Shown here one piece after another: positions 1 to 5,180 of a stretch of 5,180 bases of DNA. The stretch is from the NCBI GenBank assembly GCA_003123965.1, contig NNSL01000426.1, positions 1 to 5,180 on the forward strand. Reading direction: 5' to 3'. The first letter of the stretch is position 1; every line of letters starts with the position of its first letter. The notes under the pieces are model-generated. The model saw only the letters and a program-made list of their open reading frames with translations, was not told where the DNA came from and ran no database searches. The stretch comes from Balneolaceae bacterium SMO_bin1. Lineage in GTDB: Bacteria > Bacteroidota > Rhodothermia > Balneolales > Balneolaceae. A program made the position numbers and the translations under genes.

Positions 1-45
1 GGCGACTTTTTTGCACTGCACGTAAAGCTGACAGATGTGGAGTGA
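1..45 (+). CDS. Possible 3' end of an upstream gene (partial, 14 codons)
   Basis: Frame 1 is open from the window edge and ends at TGA 43-45, encoding GDFFALHVKLTDVE. The stop is followed at once by the heptamer repeats that begin at 46, which fits a gene end meeting intergenic DNA. Fourteen residues are too few to name a family, and another frame is also open to 59, so this is only a suggestion. If real, the upstream gene lies on the same strand about 55 nt before the AIR-synthase-like gene and could share its transcript. Confidence 0.3.
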   Translation, partial: GDFFALHVKLTDVE

Positions 46-96
46 TGAGTTTTGAGTCATGAGTCTTGAGAAATCTTTAACCTTCAACTTTCAACC
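46..96 (+). repeat. Degenerate heptanucleotide tandem repeats in the 5' leader
   Basis: Two adjoining tracts have exact 7-nt spacing. The first is TGAGTTT, TGAGTCA, TGAGTCT, TGAGAAA, starting at 46, 53, 60 and 67. After two bases comes TTTAACC, TTCAACT, TTCAACC, starting at 76, 83 and 90. The second tract ends three bases before the ATG at 100, where a ribosome-binding site would normally be, and no Shine-Dalgarno sequence is visible. The units differ from those near ettA but the period is the same. Confidence 0.75.
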
Positions 97-99
97 AAA

Positions 100-1166
100 A
101 TGAGTGCATTCGAAGACAGCAGCGGAAAGATACGCAGTGACCTTTTCCGTGAAGTGTTGCAGCCCAAAACAGGTCGAAACCGTGATGAAGTCCTGAAGGG
201 ACCGAAGTTCGGCGTTGATACGGCTGTGATTGACCTTGGTAACGGGCAAGGGTTGGCAACCTCCAGCGACCCGCTTTCGCTAATTCCCTCGCTGGGTTTG
301 AAAGAATCTGCCTGGCTTTCGGTACATCTGCTGGCCAACGATATGGCAACAACAGGTTTCGCCCCGCAATACGCGCAATTTGTGTTGAACCTGCCGGATG
401 ATTTTCCGTTGGAGCAATTCAAAGAGTACTGGAATTACATTCATACTTTTTGTGATGATATCGGCGTGGCCATTACCGGCGGGCACACCGCGCAGGTACC
501 GGGACAGCAGTCGACGATGCCGGGTGCGGGCACCATGTTTTTGCAGGCGCCGCTGAATCAAATTATAACCGGCGATGGCGCAGAGCCGGGCGATAAAATT
601 GTAATTACTAAAGAAAGCGCACTCACGGCTTCATCTATTCTGGCAAAAAGTTTTCCCGAAACCGTAAAAGGAAGAATGCGGAGAAAGAAATATATCAGCA
701 GGGTTGCAAAAACTTTTATCGGACCTCCTCACTGCAAGATGCCTTGACAGCCGCCGAAGTTCTTGATGCCAAAACAGAACTAAAAGCCATGCACGATGTG
801 ACTGAAGGCGGCCTGCTGGGTGGAATGGCTGAAATGGCCGAGGCGTCGGGGTGTGGGTTTCGCGTTGAAAGTGAGGCTCTTCCTGCCGGTGAAGCGCCCA
901 AGCGCATTTGTGAGGTTTTTGATATCGATCACCGCCGCTGTGTGGGTGCTGGCTCGATGATTATGGCGGTGAAGAATGGCAGGGAAGATGTATTGATTGA
1001 TCATCTGCAAAGCAAAGATATCCCGGCCGCGGTAGTTGGTGAATGGACATCGGCCGATGAAGGAAATATTCTCATCGAAAATGGAAAAGAAAATTTATTC
1101 GAATTTGACGGGCACGACCCGTATTGGAATGCATTTTTTAAGGCAATGGAGAAAGGATGGAAATGA
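100..1166 (+). CDS. AIR synthase-related (PurM/HypE-like) protein, frameshifted
   Basis: PurM-superfamily ATP-dependent enzyme of the HypE-like 'AIR synthase related' type; the family includes ThiL, HypE, SelD and PurM. The N-terminal half is read from ATG 100 and carries GVD (38-40), SDP (56-58), AND (79-81) and GGHT (127-130), the positions where the family binds Mg-ATP. The frame breaks at the A-run 666-669. Restoring one A joins it to the second half, with MHDVTEGGL at about residues 231-239, the family's glycine-rich C-terminal domain motif. The joined protein is 355 aa, normal for the family. As it stands, the first frame ends at 747 with about 26 aberrant residues, and a downstream TTG (744) is not a natural start. 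The C-terminus lacks the PRIC-type cysteine tail of true HypE, and SelD's catalytic Cys/Sec is not seen. Its stop overlaps the start of a ThiE-like gene, suggesting a ThiL-like kinase role. That is inference. The break may be a sequencing error, a real lesion or, less likely, programmed slippage. Confidence 0.82.
1148..1166 (+). promoter_or_regulatory. Translational-coupling junction and RBS for the ThiE-like gene
   Basis: The end of the AIR-synthase-like gene contains GGAG (1148-1151) and AGGA (1154-1157), followed by in-frame ATGs at 1157 and 1163. The second forms an ATGA overlap with the upstream stop (TGA 1164-1166). AGGA sits five bases before ATG 1163 and GGAG five bases before ATG 1157, so either start is possible. 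I prefer 1163 because of the classical overlap. The arrangement implies that the two proteins are translated together. Confidence 0.65.
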
Positions 1167-1811
1167 GCAAACCGAAACTAAACGGCATTTACTTGGTCAT
1201 TGATCCTGCCGTAGAGAAAACAATTTTACTGGAAAAAATCCGCCAAGCGCTCGAAGGGCGGCGTGGGCATTCTGCAAATTTGGAACAATTGGCCTGATGA
1301 TTTTAACAGGGATAAAAAGGAAGAACTTATCGCCGCTATCCTCGATTTGGCACGCCTCTACGAAGTACCGGTTTTGATAAATGATGATTGGGAATTGCTG
1401 AAAACCTCACCGCTTGACGGGGTTCATTTTGATAGCGTGCCTGATAATTTCAGCCAGATAAAAGAAGAGATTGATCGTGAATTTATTGCCGGACTCACAT
1501 GCGGGAATGACCTGGAAACCATTCGTTGGGCGGATGAAAACGGCTTCGATTATATCTCGTTTTGCGCCATGTTTCCGTCGCCCTCGGTAGGAAGCTGCGA
1601 AATTGTATCACCCGAAACGGTACGAAAAGCCCGAGAGATAACCGACCTGCCATTGTTTGTATCCGGCGGTATCACCCCGGAAAAAATTAATGAATTGGAA
1701 GATCTGGACTTCGAAGGGGTGGCTGTAATTTCAGGCATCTTAAATGCGGATGAACCAAAACACAAGACATCGGATTACCAACAAGCATTAGATAAAACGA
1801 AAATAAATTAA
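1163..1811 (+). CDS. Divergent thiamine-phosphate synthase-like (ThiE/TenI) protein, frameshifted
   Basis: TIM-barrel protein of the ThiE/TenI family. ThiE joins HMP-pyrophosphate to thiazole phosphate to give thiamine phosphate in the cytosol. Reading from ATG 1163 gives NGIYLVIDPA, the first strand of the fold, then a break at GGG 1256-1258. Removing one G gives ALEGGVGILQIW and an open frame to TAA 1809-1811, 215 aa, normal for the family. Family marks are IND (72-74), DGVHF (85-89), DYISFCAMFPSPS (129-141), SGGI (167-170) and GVAVISGI (185-192). Residues expected to hold the pyrimidine pyrophosphate differ: the usual QLR-K-type segment reads QIWNNW (38-43), and the usual PT-TK segment reads PSPSVGS (138-144). 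It may therefore be a ThiE subfamily with changed substrate, or a TenI-like protein. From ATG 1163 without correction the frame stops at about residue 44. The indel could be a sequencing error or a true mutation. Confidence 0.8.
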
Positions 1812-1813
1812 CC

Positions 1814-1886
1814 TGTCATTTCGAGCGACGCGAGAAATCTGTGTTTTGATATTAAACAAAGATCTCTCCTTTCAATCGAGATGACA
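1814..1886. repeat. REP-like imperfect palindrome between the ThiE-like and Trm112 genes
   Basis: A left arm (1814-1840) beginning TGTCATTTCGAG and a right arm (1860-1886) ending CGAGATGACA are inverted copies, matching at 20 of 27 positions by hand count around a 19-nt loop. From memory, elements with this TGTCATTTCGAG...GAGATGACA style are dispersed intergenic repeats in Bacteroidota-like genomes; I could not check copy number. It starts two bases after the ThiE-like stop, and its last six bases are the first two codons of the Trm112-like gene. Confidence 0.7.
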
Positions 1887-2180
1887 AGTAAAGTAATTGA
1901 AGAAAATTATGACGAACGAGCTTTACAAAAACTGTGCTGCCCGATTGACAAGCAGGATCTTGACATCAACATTTTTACCGAAACTGAGGACGGTGAAATT
2001 ATCGAGGCGCTCATGAGCTGTCCGCAATGCAGCCGCTATTTTCCGGTAATTTATGGTATCCCAATTCTGATTCCTGATGAGTACCGCGATGAATCTCTCG
2101 AAATGCCAATGCTCAAAAAGTGGGGTTTTGAGCTGAAGGAGAGTGATGGCGACGGTAATCTGCCACTTTTGAAACAGTAG
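1881..2180 (+). CDS. Trm112/YcaR family small zinc-binding protein
   Basis: 99-aa protein of the Trm112p-like family. Two cysteine knuckles are visible: LCCPIDKQDL (18-27), a CPxxxxxL-type motif, and CPQC (47-50). They are followed by the hallmark RYFPVIYGIPILIPDEYR (52-69). Eukaryotic and archaeal Trm112 activates methyltransferases; the role of the bacterial stand-alone proteins is not settled. Bacterial YcaR-type members are about 60 aa, so the 20-residue N-terminal lead and the 30-residue acidic/polar C-terminal tail are extra. ATG 1881 is the only standard start before the zinc motif. It is immediately preceded by GAG and lies inside the right arm of the palindrome at 1814-1886. The frame is open back to the ThiE-like stop but has no other ATG, GTG or TTG. 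It is co-directional with the upstream pair, 69 nt away, so shared transcription is possible but a functional link is not shown. Confidence 0.85.
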   Translation: MTSKVIEENYDERALQKLCCPIDKQDLDINIFTETEDGEIIEALMSCPQCSRYFPVIYGIPILIPDEYRDESLEMPMLKKWGFELKESDGDGNLPLLKQ

Positions 2181-2246
2181 CCTGAATTAAAGAAATGAGG
2201 GAACCGGAGTCGGAAAATAAAACGCCCGCTCCCTCAAGAAGATCAA

Positions 2247-2897
2247 TTATTTATCCGTTTCGACAGAGTCTGTGGCTCCTCGGTGTACGGCATATAGGTC
2301 CACCTGTATTTGCAGCGGTGTTTCGCCTTTCCAAGCGCCCACATGAATGTGCGGATTGCGGGAAGTGCCGTTATTGCCCACTTTTGCAACCACTTCTCCA
2401 GCCTTAACGTGGTCGCCTTCTTCAACCTCAATCTCACGCGGATGCACATAAATTACCGTCACGCCATTACGCTCAAAGAAAATGAGTCCCGGTTGCGCTT
2501 CGCGGTTCATTGTGCCGGGAGTGTTGGTTGAGCTGGGATGTTCAACTCGGGTAACCTTTCCGCTGATAGGCGCCAGTACATCGCTGCGCCAGCCGTACCA
2601 GTCGCTATTGGTTGAACCGTCCGTCTTAAACGGCTCCGTGAATCCTTTCTCAGTTAATTCCCCAACAACAAAATCGCGGGCAAGCTGGTCCCCATTGCGT
2701 AGATCTGGATTATAAGTATGTTCCCCGGAGTAAATAAATTCGGCATCAATAACGGGATGAATGAGCACGGTGTTGGTAAGTGTATCGCGCTTGCTGGTTT
2801 GGCCGTATTGCGCATAAGCTGTGCTGATGGAAACAAGGAAAACGATTGTGAATAATAAGATCGAAAATGACTTGGGATGATCTGACAAATTAGTCAT
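2247..2897 (-). CDS. Secreted M23-family metallopeptidase-like protein (LytM fold)
   Basis: 216-aa exported protein. Residues 1-29 form a signal peptide: a hydrophobic core ILLFTIVFLVSI and a likely cleavage after TAYA, before Q30. The remainder is a short M23/LytM domain of the type that cuts peptide cross-links in peptidoglycan, or activates amidases when inactive. Visible marks are ARDFVV (73-78), DVLAPISGKV (106-115), GVTVIYVHP (145-153), VEEGDHVKAGEVVAKVGNNG (158-177) and PHIHVG (182-187). The last two are the typical G-x-V-x-x-G-x-x-[IV]-G-x-x-G and HxH segments. Histidines 152, 183 and 185 and Asp75 match the catalytic or zinc positions, but the first ligand of the usual HxxxD motif is Gln71 (QLARD). 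Catalysis may therefore be altered or lost unless H60 substitutes. It is convergent with the Trm112-like gene, with a 66-bp gap. No clear Shine-Dalgarno site precedes ATG 2897. Confidence 0.85.
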   Translation of the reverse strand: MTNLSDHPKSFSILLFTIVFLVSISTAYAQYGQTSKRDTLTNTVLIHPVIDAEFIYSGEHTYNPDLRNGDQLARDFVVGELTEKGFTEPFKTDGSTNSDWYGWRSDVLAPISGKVTRVEHPSSTNTPGTMNREAQPGLIFFERNGVTVIYVHPREIEVEEGDHVKAGEVVAKVGNNGTSRNPHIHVGAWKGETPLQIQVDLYAVHRGATDSVETDK

Positions 2898-2967
2898 ATC
2901 AGAAATATGTTGATGAAAGATTGTTGAGCGTTTAGTACACGAAGATTACGGGTTAGTGTTACAGTAT

Positions 2968-2996
2968 TTTAAAAGGTTGGATATGGGTTAATTCAA
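2968..2996 (-). promoter_or_regulatory. Candidate promoter for the M23 gene
   Basis: Read on the - strand, TTGAAT (2991-2996) and TTTAAA (2968-2973) are 17 bp apart. Each matches four of six bases of the classical -35/-10 consensus. Transcription would start near 2960 and give a leader of about 60 nt. Bacteroidota-type primary sigma factors use other motifs, and I did not find a clean TAnnTTTG, so this is tentative. Confidence 0.25.
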
Positions 2997-3036
2997 AGAC
3001 AGATGGCCCAATTTTAACGCCATATTGGTGGATGTA

Positions 3037-3058
3037 CCTTTTGGCTTGACCCAAAAGG
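3037..3058. repeat. Perfect 8-bp inverted repeat (hairpin)
   Basis: CCTTTTGG and CCAAAAGG flank CTTGAC. The pairing extends outward as GT/AC after one mismatch. From memory, CTTTTGGCTTGACCCAAAAG-like strings recur between genes in Bacteroidota-like genomes, marking one end of a longer repeat. That recollection is unverified. Confidence 0.7.
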
Positions 3059-3338
3059 CACGAGAAGTTCAAGAAAACTTTGAACTCATTCGGCTGGCGG
3101 CAGGCTTCCTATTTGAATCCATCTCTGCCAGCCTCATTCAAACAAAAAGTTATCAGGCCAATCTTTTTTGGAGCGTTGGTAAAATGCAGCGGTCAGAAAA
3201 GCTTACCGTTCATAAATGTTTTTTCTTGATTCGCACGGCGGGTTATTTATCGCCATGAGCTTCGCTTCCAGAAATGCTTTTCTGGGACGAACAGAAAAAG
3301 CACATTTATATGGTTGCTTCTTCTGTCAAGATTCAAAG

Positions 3339-3373
3339 AATTCGTAATTCTTCATTCTTAATTCCGAATTGAA
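3339..3373. repeat. Heptamer tandem repeat downstream of ettA
   Basis: Five units with exact 7-nt spacing lie here: AATTCGT, AATTCTT, CATTCTT, AATTCCG and AATTGAA, starting at 3339, 3346, 3353, 3360 and 3367. The tract ends one base from the ettA stop (3375-3377). AAGAATT (3336-3342) and AATTCTT (3346-3352) form a perfect 7-bp AT-rich inverted repeat around CGT, which could be a weak hairpin at the end of the ettA transcript. Confidence 0.75.
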
Positions 3374-3374
3374 A

Positions 3375-5045
3375 TCACTCCCGCATTAGCTTTTTGTACT
3401 GCACGCGCTCGGGGTGATATTTGGATCCCAGCCGTTGTTCGCGATTTTCCTCGTACTCGCTGTAGTTGCCCTGGAACCAGTACACCTGGCTGTTGCCTTC
3501 GAAAGCCAGCATGTGGGTGGCAATACGATCAAGGAACCACCGGTCGTGCGAAATGACCACAGCGCATCCCGCAAAATCGAGCAGGGCTTCTTCGAGGGCG
3601 CGCAGCGTATGCACGTCCAGATCATTGGTGGGCTCATCCAGCAGCAGCACGTTGGCTTCTTCCTTCAGCATTTTAGCTAAATGCACGCGGTTACGTTCGC
3701 CGCCTGATATTTCACTGCAGCGTTTCTGCTGGTCGCTGCCACTAAAGTTAAAGCGGGCGGTATATGCACGGGAATTCATCTCGCGGTTGCCCAGCTTTAC
3801 GGTTTCTTTGCCGCCTGATATTTCTTCCCAGATCGTTTTCTCGGGATCGAGTGGACGCTTTTGGTTTACATAGCCAAGCTCTACGGTATCGCCGAGCACA
3901 ATTTCACCGCTGTCGGGCTGTTCTTCTCCGGTAATCATTTTAAAGAGCGTAGATTTTCCGGCGCCGTTGGGACCAATTACACCTACGATGCCGCCCGGCG
4001 GCAGACTAAAGTTCATGTCTTCAATCAAGAGGCGATCATCGTAACCTTTGCTCACATTGTTAGCTTCAATTACTTTATCGCCCAGGCGCGGACCACTCGG
4101 GATGAAAATCTCCATCTCTTCCCGTTTTTTCTCGCGCTCTTGGCTCAACAACTCTTCATACTTGTTGATGCGCGCCTTACTCTTGGTGCGCTTGCCTTTC
4201 GGGTTTTGGCGAATCCATTCGAGCTCTTGCTGCAGTGTTTTCTGGCGTTTTGATTCCTCTTTTTCTTCCTGCTCCAGGCGCTTCTTTTTCTGTTCCAGCC
4301 ACGAGCTGTAGTTTCCTTCGAAGGGGATGCCCTCACCGCGATCGAGTTCCAAAATCCAGCCCGCCACATTATCCAGGAAATAGCGGTCGTGGGTGACGGC
4401 GATGACGGTGCCTTCATACCGCGCCAGGTGCTGTTCCAGCCACGCTACCGATTCCGCATCAAGGTGGTTGGTGGGCTCATCGAGCAGGAGCACGTCGGGC
4501 TTTTTTAGCAGTAAGCGGCAAAGGGCTACGCGGCGGGCTTCACCGCCGGAAAGTACCTCAACGGAAGTGTCGCCGGGCGGGGTTCTCAGAGCCTGCATGG
4601 CTTGCTCCAGCTTGCTGTCGAGATCCCAGGCGCCAAGATGCTCAATCTTTTCCTGCAGTTTTTCCTGCTTGGCTATAAGCTTGTCGAAATCGGCGTCCGG
4701 TTCGCCGAAAGCTTCATTTACTGCTTCATATTCTTGCAGCAGATCAATCTGCTCCTGCACGCCTTCTTCCACCACATCACGCACGGTTTTACTGGGGTCG
4801 AGCTTTGGTTCCTGTGGCATCATGCCAAAGCTGATGCCTTTGTTGCGCGAAATTTCGCCGAGGTAGTCCTCGTCATTGCCGGCGATAATATTTAACAGCG
4901 TACTTTTACCGGCGCCGTTATTGCCGAGCACGCCGATTTTTGCGCCGTAGAAAAAGGAAAGATAGATGTCTTTGAGTACGTAATTATTGGGCTTGTACAC
5001 CTTGCTGACACCCACCATCGAGAATATAATTTTTTGGTCACTCAC
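3375..5045 (-). CDS. ettA: Energy-dependent translational throttle protein EttA (ABC-F ATPase)
   Basis: Soluble ABC-F protein with two ATPase domains and no membrane segment. EttA binds the ribosomal E site next to the P-site tRNA and tunes entry into elongation according to ATP/ADP. Domain 1 has Walker A GNNGAGKST (41-49), signature LSGGEARR (165-172), Walker B LLLDEPTNHLD (186-196, catalytic Glu190) and H-switch THDR (218-221). The insertion at about 90-140, charged and Q/E-rich, is the arm subdomain. Residues 245-312 are the highly charged P-site tRNA interaction linker, with KGKRTKSKARINKYEEL at 283-299. Domain 2 has Walker A GPNGAGKST (358-366), signature ISGGERNR (446-453), Walker B LLLDEPTNDLD (467-477, Glu471) and SHDR (499-502). 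The 556-aa length and the N-terminal FFYGAKIGVLG match EttA rather than Uup, and the frame is intact. The start is GTG at 5043-5045 with no Shine-Dalgarno site; it aligns with the E. coli EttA start, whereas Met10 would cut into the fold. TACAAT on the gene strand (5132-5137) is a possible -10 box without a good -35. Confidence 0.95.
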   Translation of the reverse strand: MSDQKIIFSMVGVSKVYKPNNYVLKDIYLSFFYGAKIGVLGNNGAGKSTLLNIIAGNDEDYLGEISRNKGISFGMMPQEPKLDPSKTVRDVVEEGVQEQIDLLQEYEAVNEAFGEPDADFDKLIAKQEKLQEKIEHLGAWDLDSKLEQAMQALRTPPGDTSVEVLSGGEARRVALCRLLLKKPDVLLLDEPTNHLDAESVAWLEQHLARYEGTVIAVTHDRYFLDNVAGWILELDRGEGIPFEGNYSSWLEQKKKRLEQEEKEESKRQKTLQQELEWIRQNPKGKRTKSKARINKYEELLSQEREKKREEMEIFIPSGPRLGDKVIEANNVSKGYDDRLLIEDMNFSLPPGGIVGVIGPNGAGKSTLFKMITGEEQPDSGEIVLGDTVELGYVNQKRPLDPEKTIWEEISGGKETVKLGNREMNSRAYTARFNFSGSDQQKRCSEISGGERNRVHLAKMLKEEANVLLLDEPTNDLDVHTLRALEEALLDFAGCAVVISHDRWFLDRIATHMLAFEGNSQVYWFQGNYSEYEENREQRLGSKYHPERVQYKKLMRE

Positions 5046-5053
5046 GGTAAATC

Positions 5054-5088
5054 AATTAAGAATTAGCAATAAAGAATTGAGAATTGGA
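5054..5088. repeat. Heptamer tandem repeat in the ettA leader
   Basis: Five units with exact 7-nt spacing start at 5054, 5061, 5068, 5075 and 5082: AATTAAG, AATTAGC, AATAAAG, AATTGAG and AATTGGA. The tract lies 9 bp upstream of the GTG start of ettA, in its 5' leader. AAGAATT occurs twice here, and its reverse complement AATTCTT occurs in the tract downstream of ettA, so the gene is bracketed by roughly inverted heptamer tracts. Confidence 0.75.
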
Positions 5089-5090
5089 TC

Positions 5091-5103
5091 GCAGCTCTGC
5101 TGC
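5091..5103. repeat. Small hairpin in the ettA leader
   Basis: GCAGC (5091-5095) and GCTGC (5099-5103) pair around TCT just upstream of the heptamer tract on the ettA strand. It is only five base pairs and could be chance. Confidence 0.3.
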
Positions 5104-5180
5104 AGCTTAAAACAGGCGTTTAAGGTAATAAATTGTAGCGAAAAATCAGATAGGGAAAGACCGTTTCAAAGTTAATTGGT

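Larger units (their letters stand above)
2898..3374. other. Gene-free 477-bp interval with hairpins and repeat-like sequence
   Basis: No convincing gene lies here. A 77-codon + strand frame (3025-3258) has no family features and runs across hairpin sequence. Visible inverted repeats are as follows. CCTTTTGG (3037-3044) and CCAAAAGG (3051-3058) pair around a 6-nt loop. GTTCAA (3067-3072) and TTGAAC (3080-3085) pair around 7 nt. GGCTGG..CAG (3092-3103) pairs with CTGCCAGCC (3125-3133) with a 3-nt bulge. CCAGAAA (3268-3274) and TTTCTGG (3279-3285) pair around TGCT. On the ettA strand none is followed by a T-run, so no standard terminator is evident. The text from about 3031 to 3300 looks like a decayed dispersed intergenic repeat. 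Confidence 0.6.

Noticed and set aside
46..99. TPP riboswitch upstream of the thiamine-like pair
   Set aside because: A CTTGAGA string occurs at 65-71, but the conserved THI-box core and its ACCTGATCTGG-like partner are absent and the leader is a simple 7-nt repeat.
744..1166. Independent short gene starting at TTG 744
   Set aside because: The coding sequence continues upstream in the same frame to about 670 with family-like residues, so it is the second half of the frameshifted AIR-synthase-like gene.
100..1166. True HypE or SelD
   Set aside because: There is no C-terminal PRIC-type cysteine tail as in HypE, no catalytic Cys/Sec near the N-terminus as in SelD, and no hydrogenase genes nearby.
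2197..2235. Bidirectional terminator between the Trm112-like and M23 genes
   Set aside because: GAGGGA and TCCCTC can pair, but the loop is 27 nt and no T-run follows on either strand.
2195..2407. Small + strand gene after the Trm112-like gene
   Set aside because: It mostly overlaps the M23 gene on the other strand and its composition is that of an antisense shadow, with no domain.
3025..3258. 77-aa hypothetical protein
   Set aside because: The frame crosses several inverted repeats, has no RBS or family motif, and lies in repeat-like intergenic DNA.
3268..3285. Rho-independent terminator for ettA
   Set aside because: The 7-bp hairpin is real, but it is about 90 nt past the ettA stop and has no T-run on the ettA strand.
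4393..4866. 157-aa Ser-rich + strand frame opposite ettA
   Set aside because: It is a shadow of the strongly supported ettA coding sequence; the Ser/Cys richness comes from the complement of Glu/Leu-rich codons.

Overview
The window looks like chromosomal DNA from a Bacteroidota/Balneolota-type bacterium. Pointers are the moderate GC content, genes mostly lacking strong Shine-Dalgarno sites, a palindromic intergenic element of the GTCATTTCGAG...CGAGATGAC type, and short degenerate tandem repeats between genes. This placement is an inference from sequence style, not from a marker gene. No tRNA, rRNA, CRISPR array, insertion sequence or phage gene is visible.

Left part (1-2180, + strand). After a possible 14-codon tail of an upstream gene and a block of 7-nt repeats comes a PurM/AIR-synthase-superfamily gene (100-1166). 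It overlaps by an ATGA junction a divergent ThiE-like gene (1163-1811). Each is broken by one apparent single-base indel in a short homopolymer, near 666-669 and 1256-1258, and each reads cleanly once that base is restored (355 and 215 aa). The pairing suggests a thiamine-phosphate-like synthase plus kinase module (ThiE + ThiL logic). However, the AIR protein resembles HypE-related proteins rather than classical ThiL, and the ThiE-like protein lacks several basic pyrophosphate-binding residues, so the true substrate is open. A 73-bp imperfect palindrome then leads into a small Trm112/YcaR-type zinc protein (1881-2180), and its right arm supplies that gene's ATG.

Middle (2247-2897, - strand). 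A secreted M23-family peptidase-like protein is convergent with the Trm112 gene. The first metal-ligand position of its M23 fold appears to be Gln instead of His.

Right part (2898-5180). A gene-free stretch of about 480 bp holds hairpins and repeat-like sequence. Next is a full-length, intact ettA on the - strand (3375-5045, GTG start), an ABC-F translation factor. Heptamer-periodic AATTNNN tracts lie on both sides of ettA. With the TGAGTNN/TTYAACY block at 46-96, they make 7-nt periodicity a recurring intergenic feature of this window, and it is the least explained structure here.
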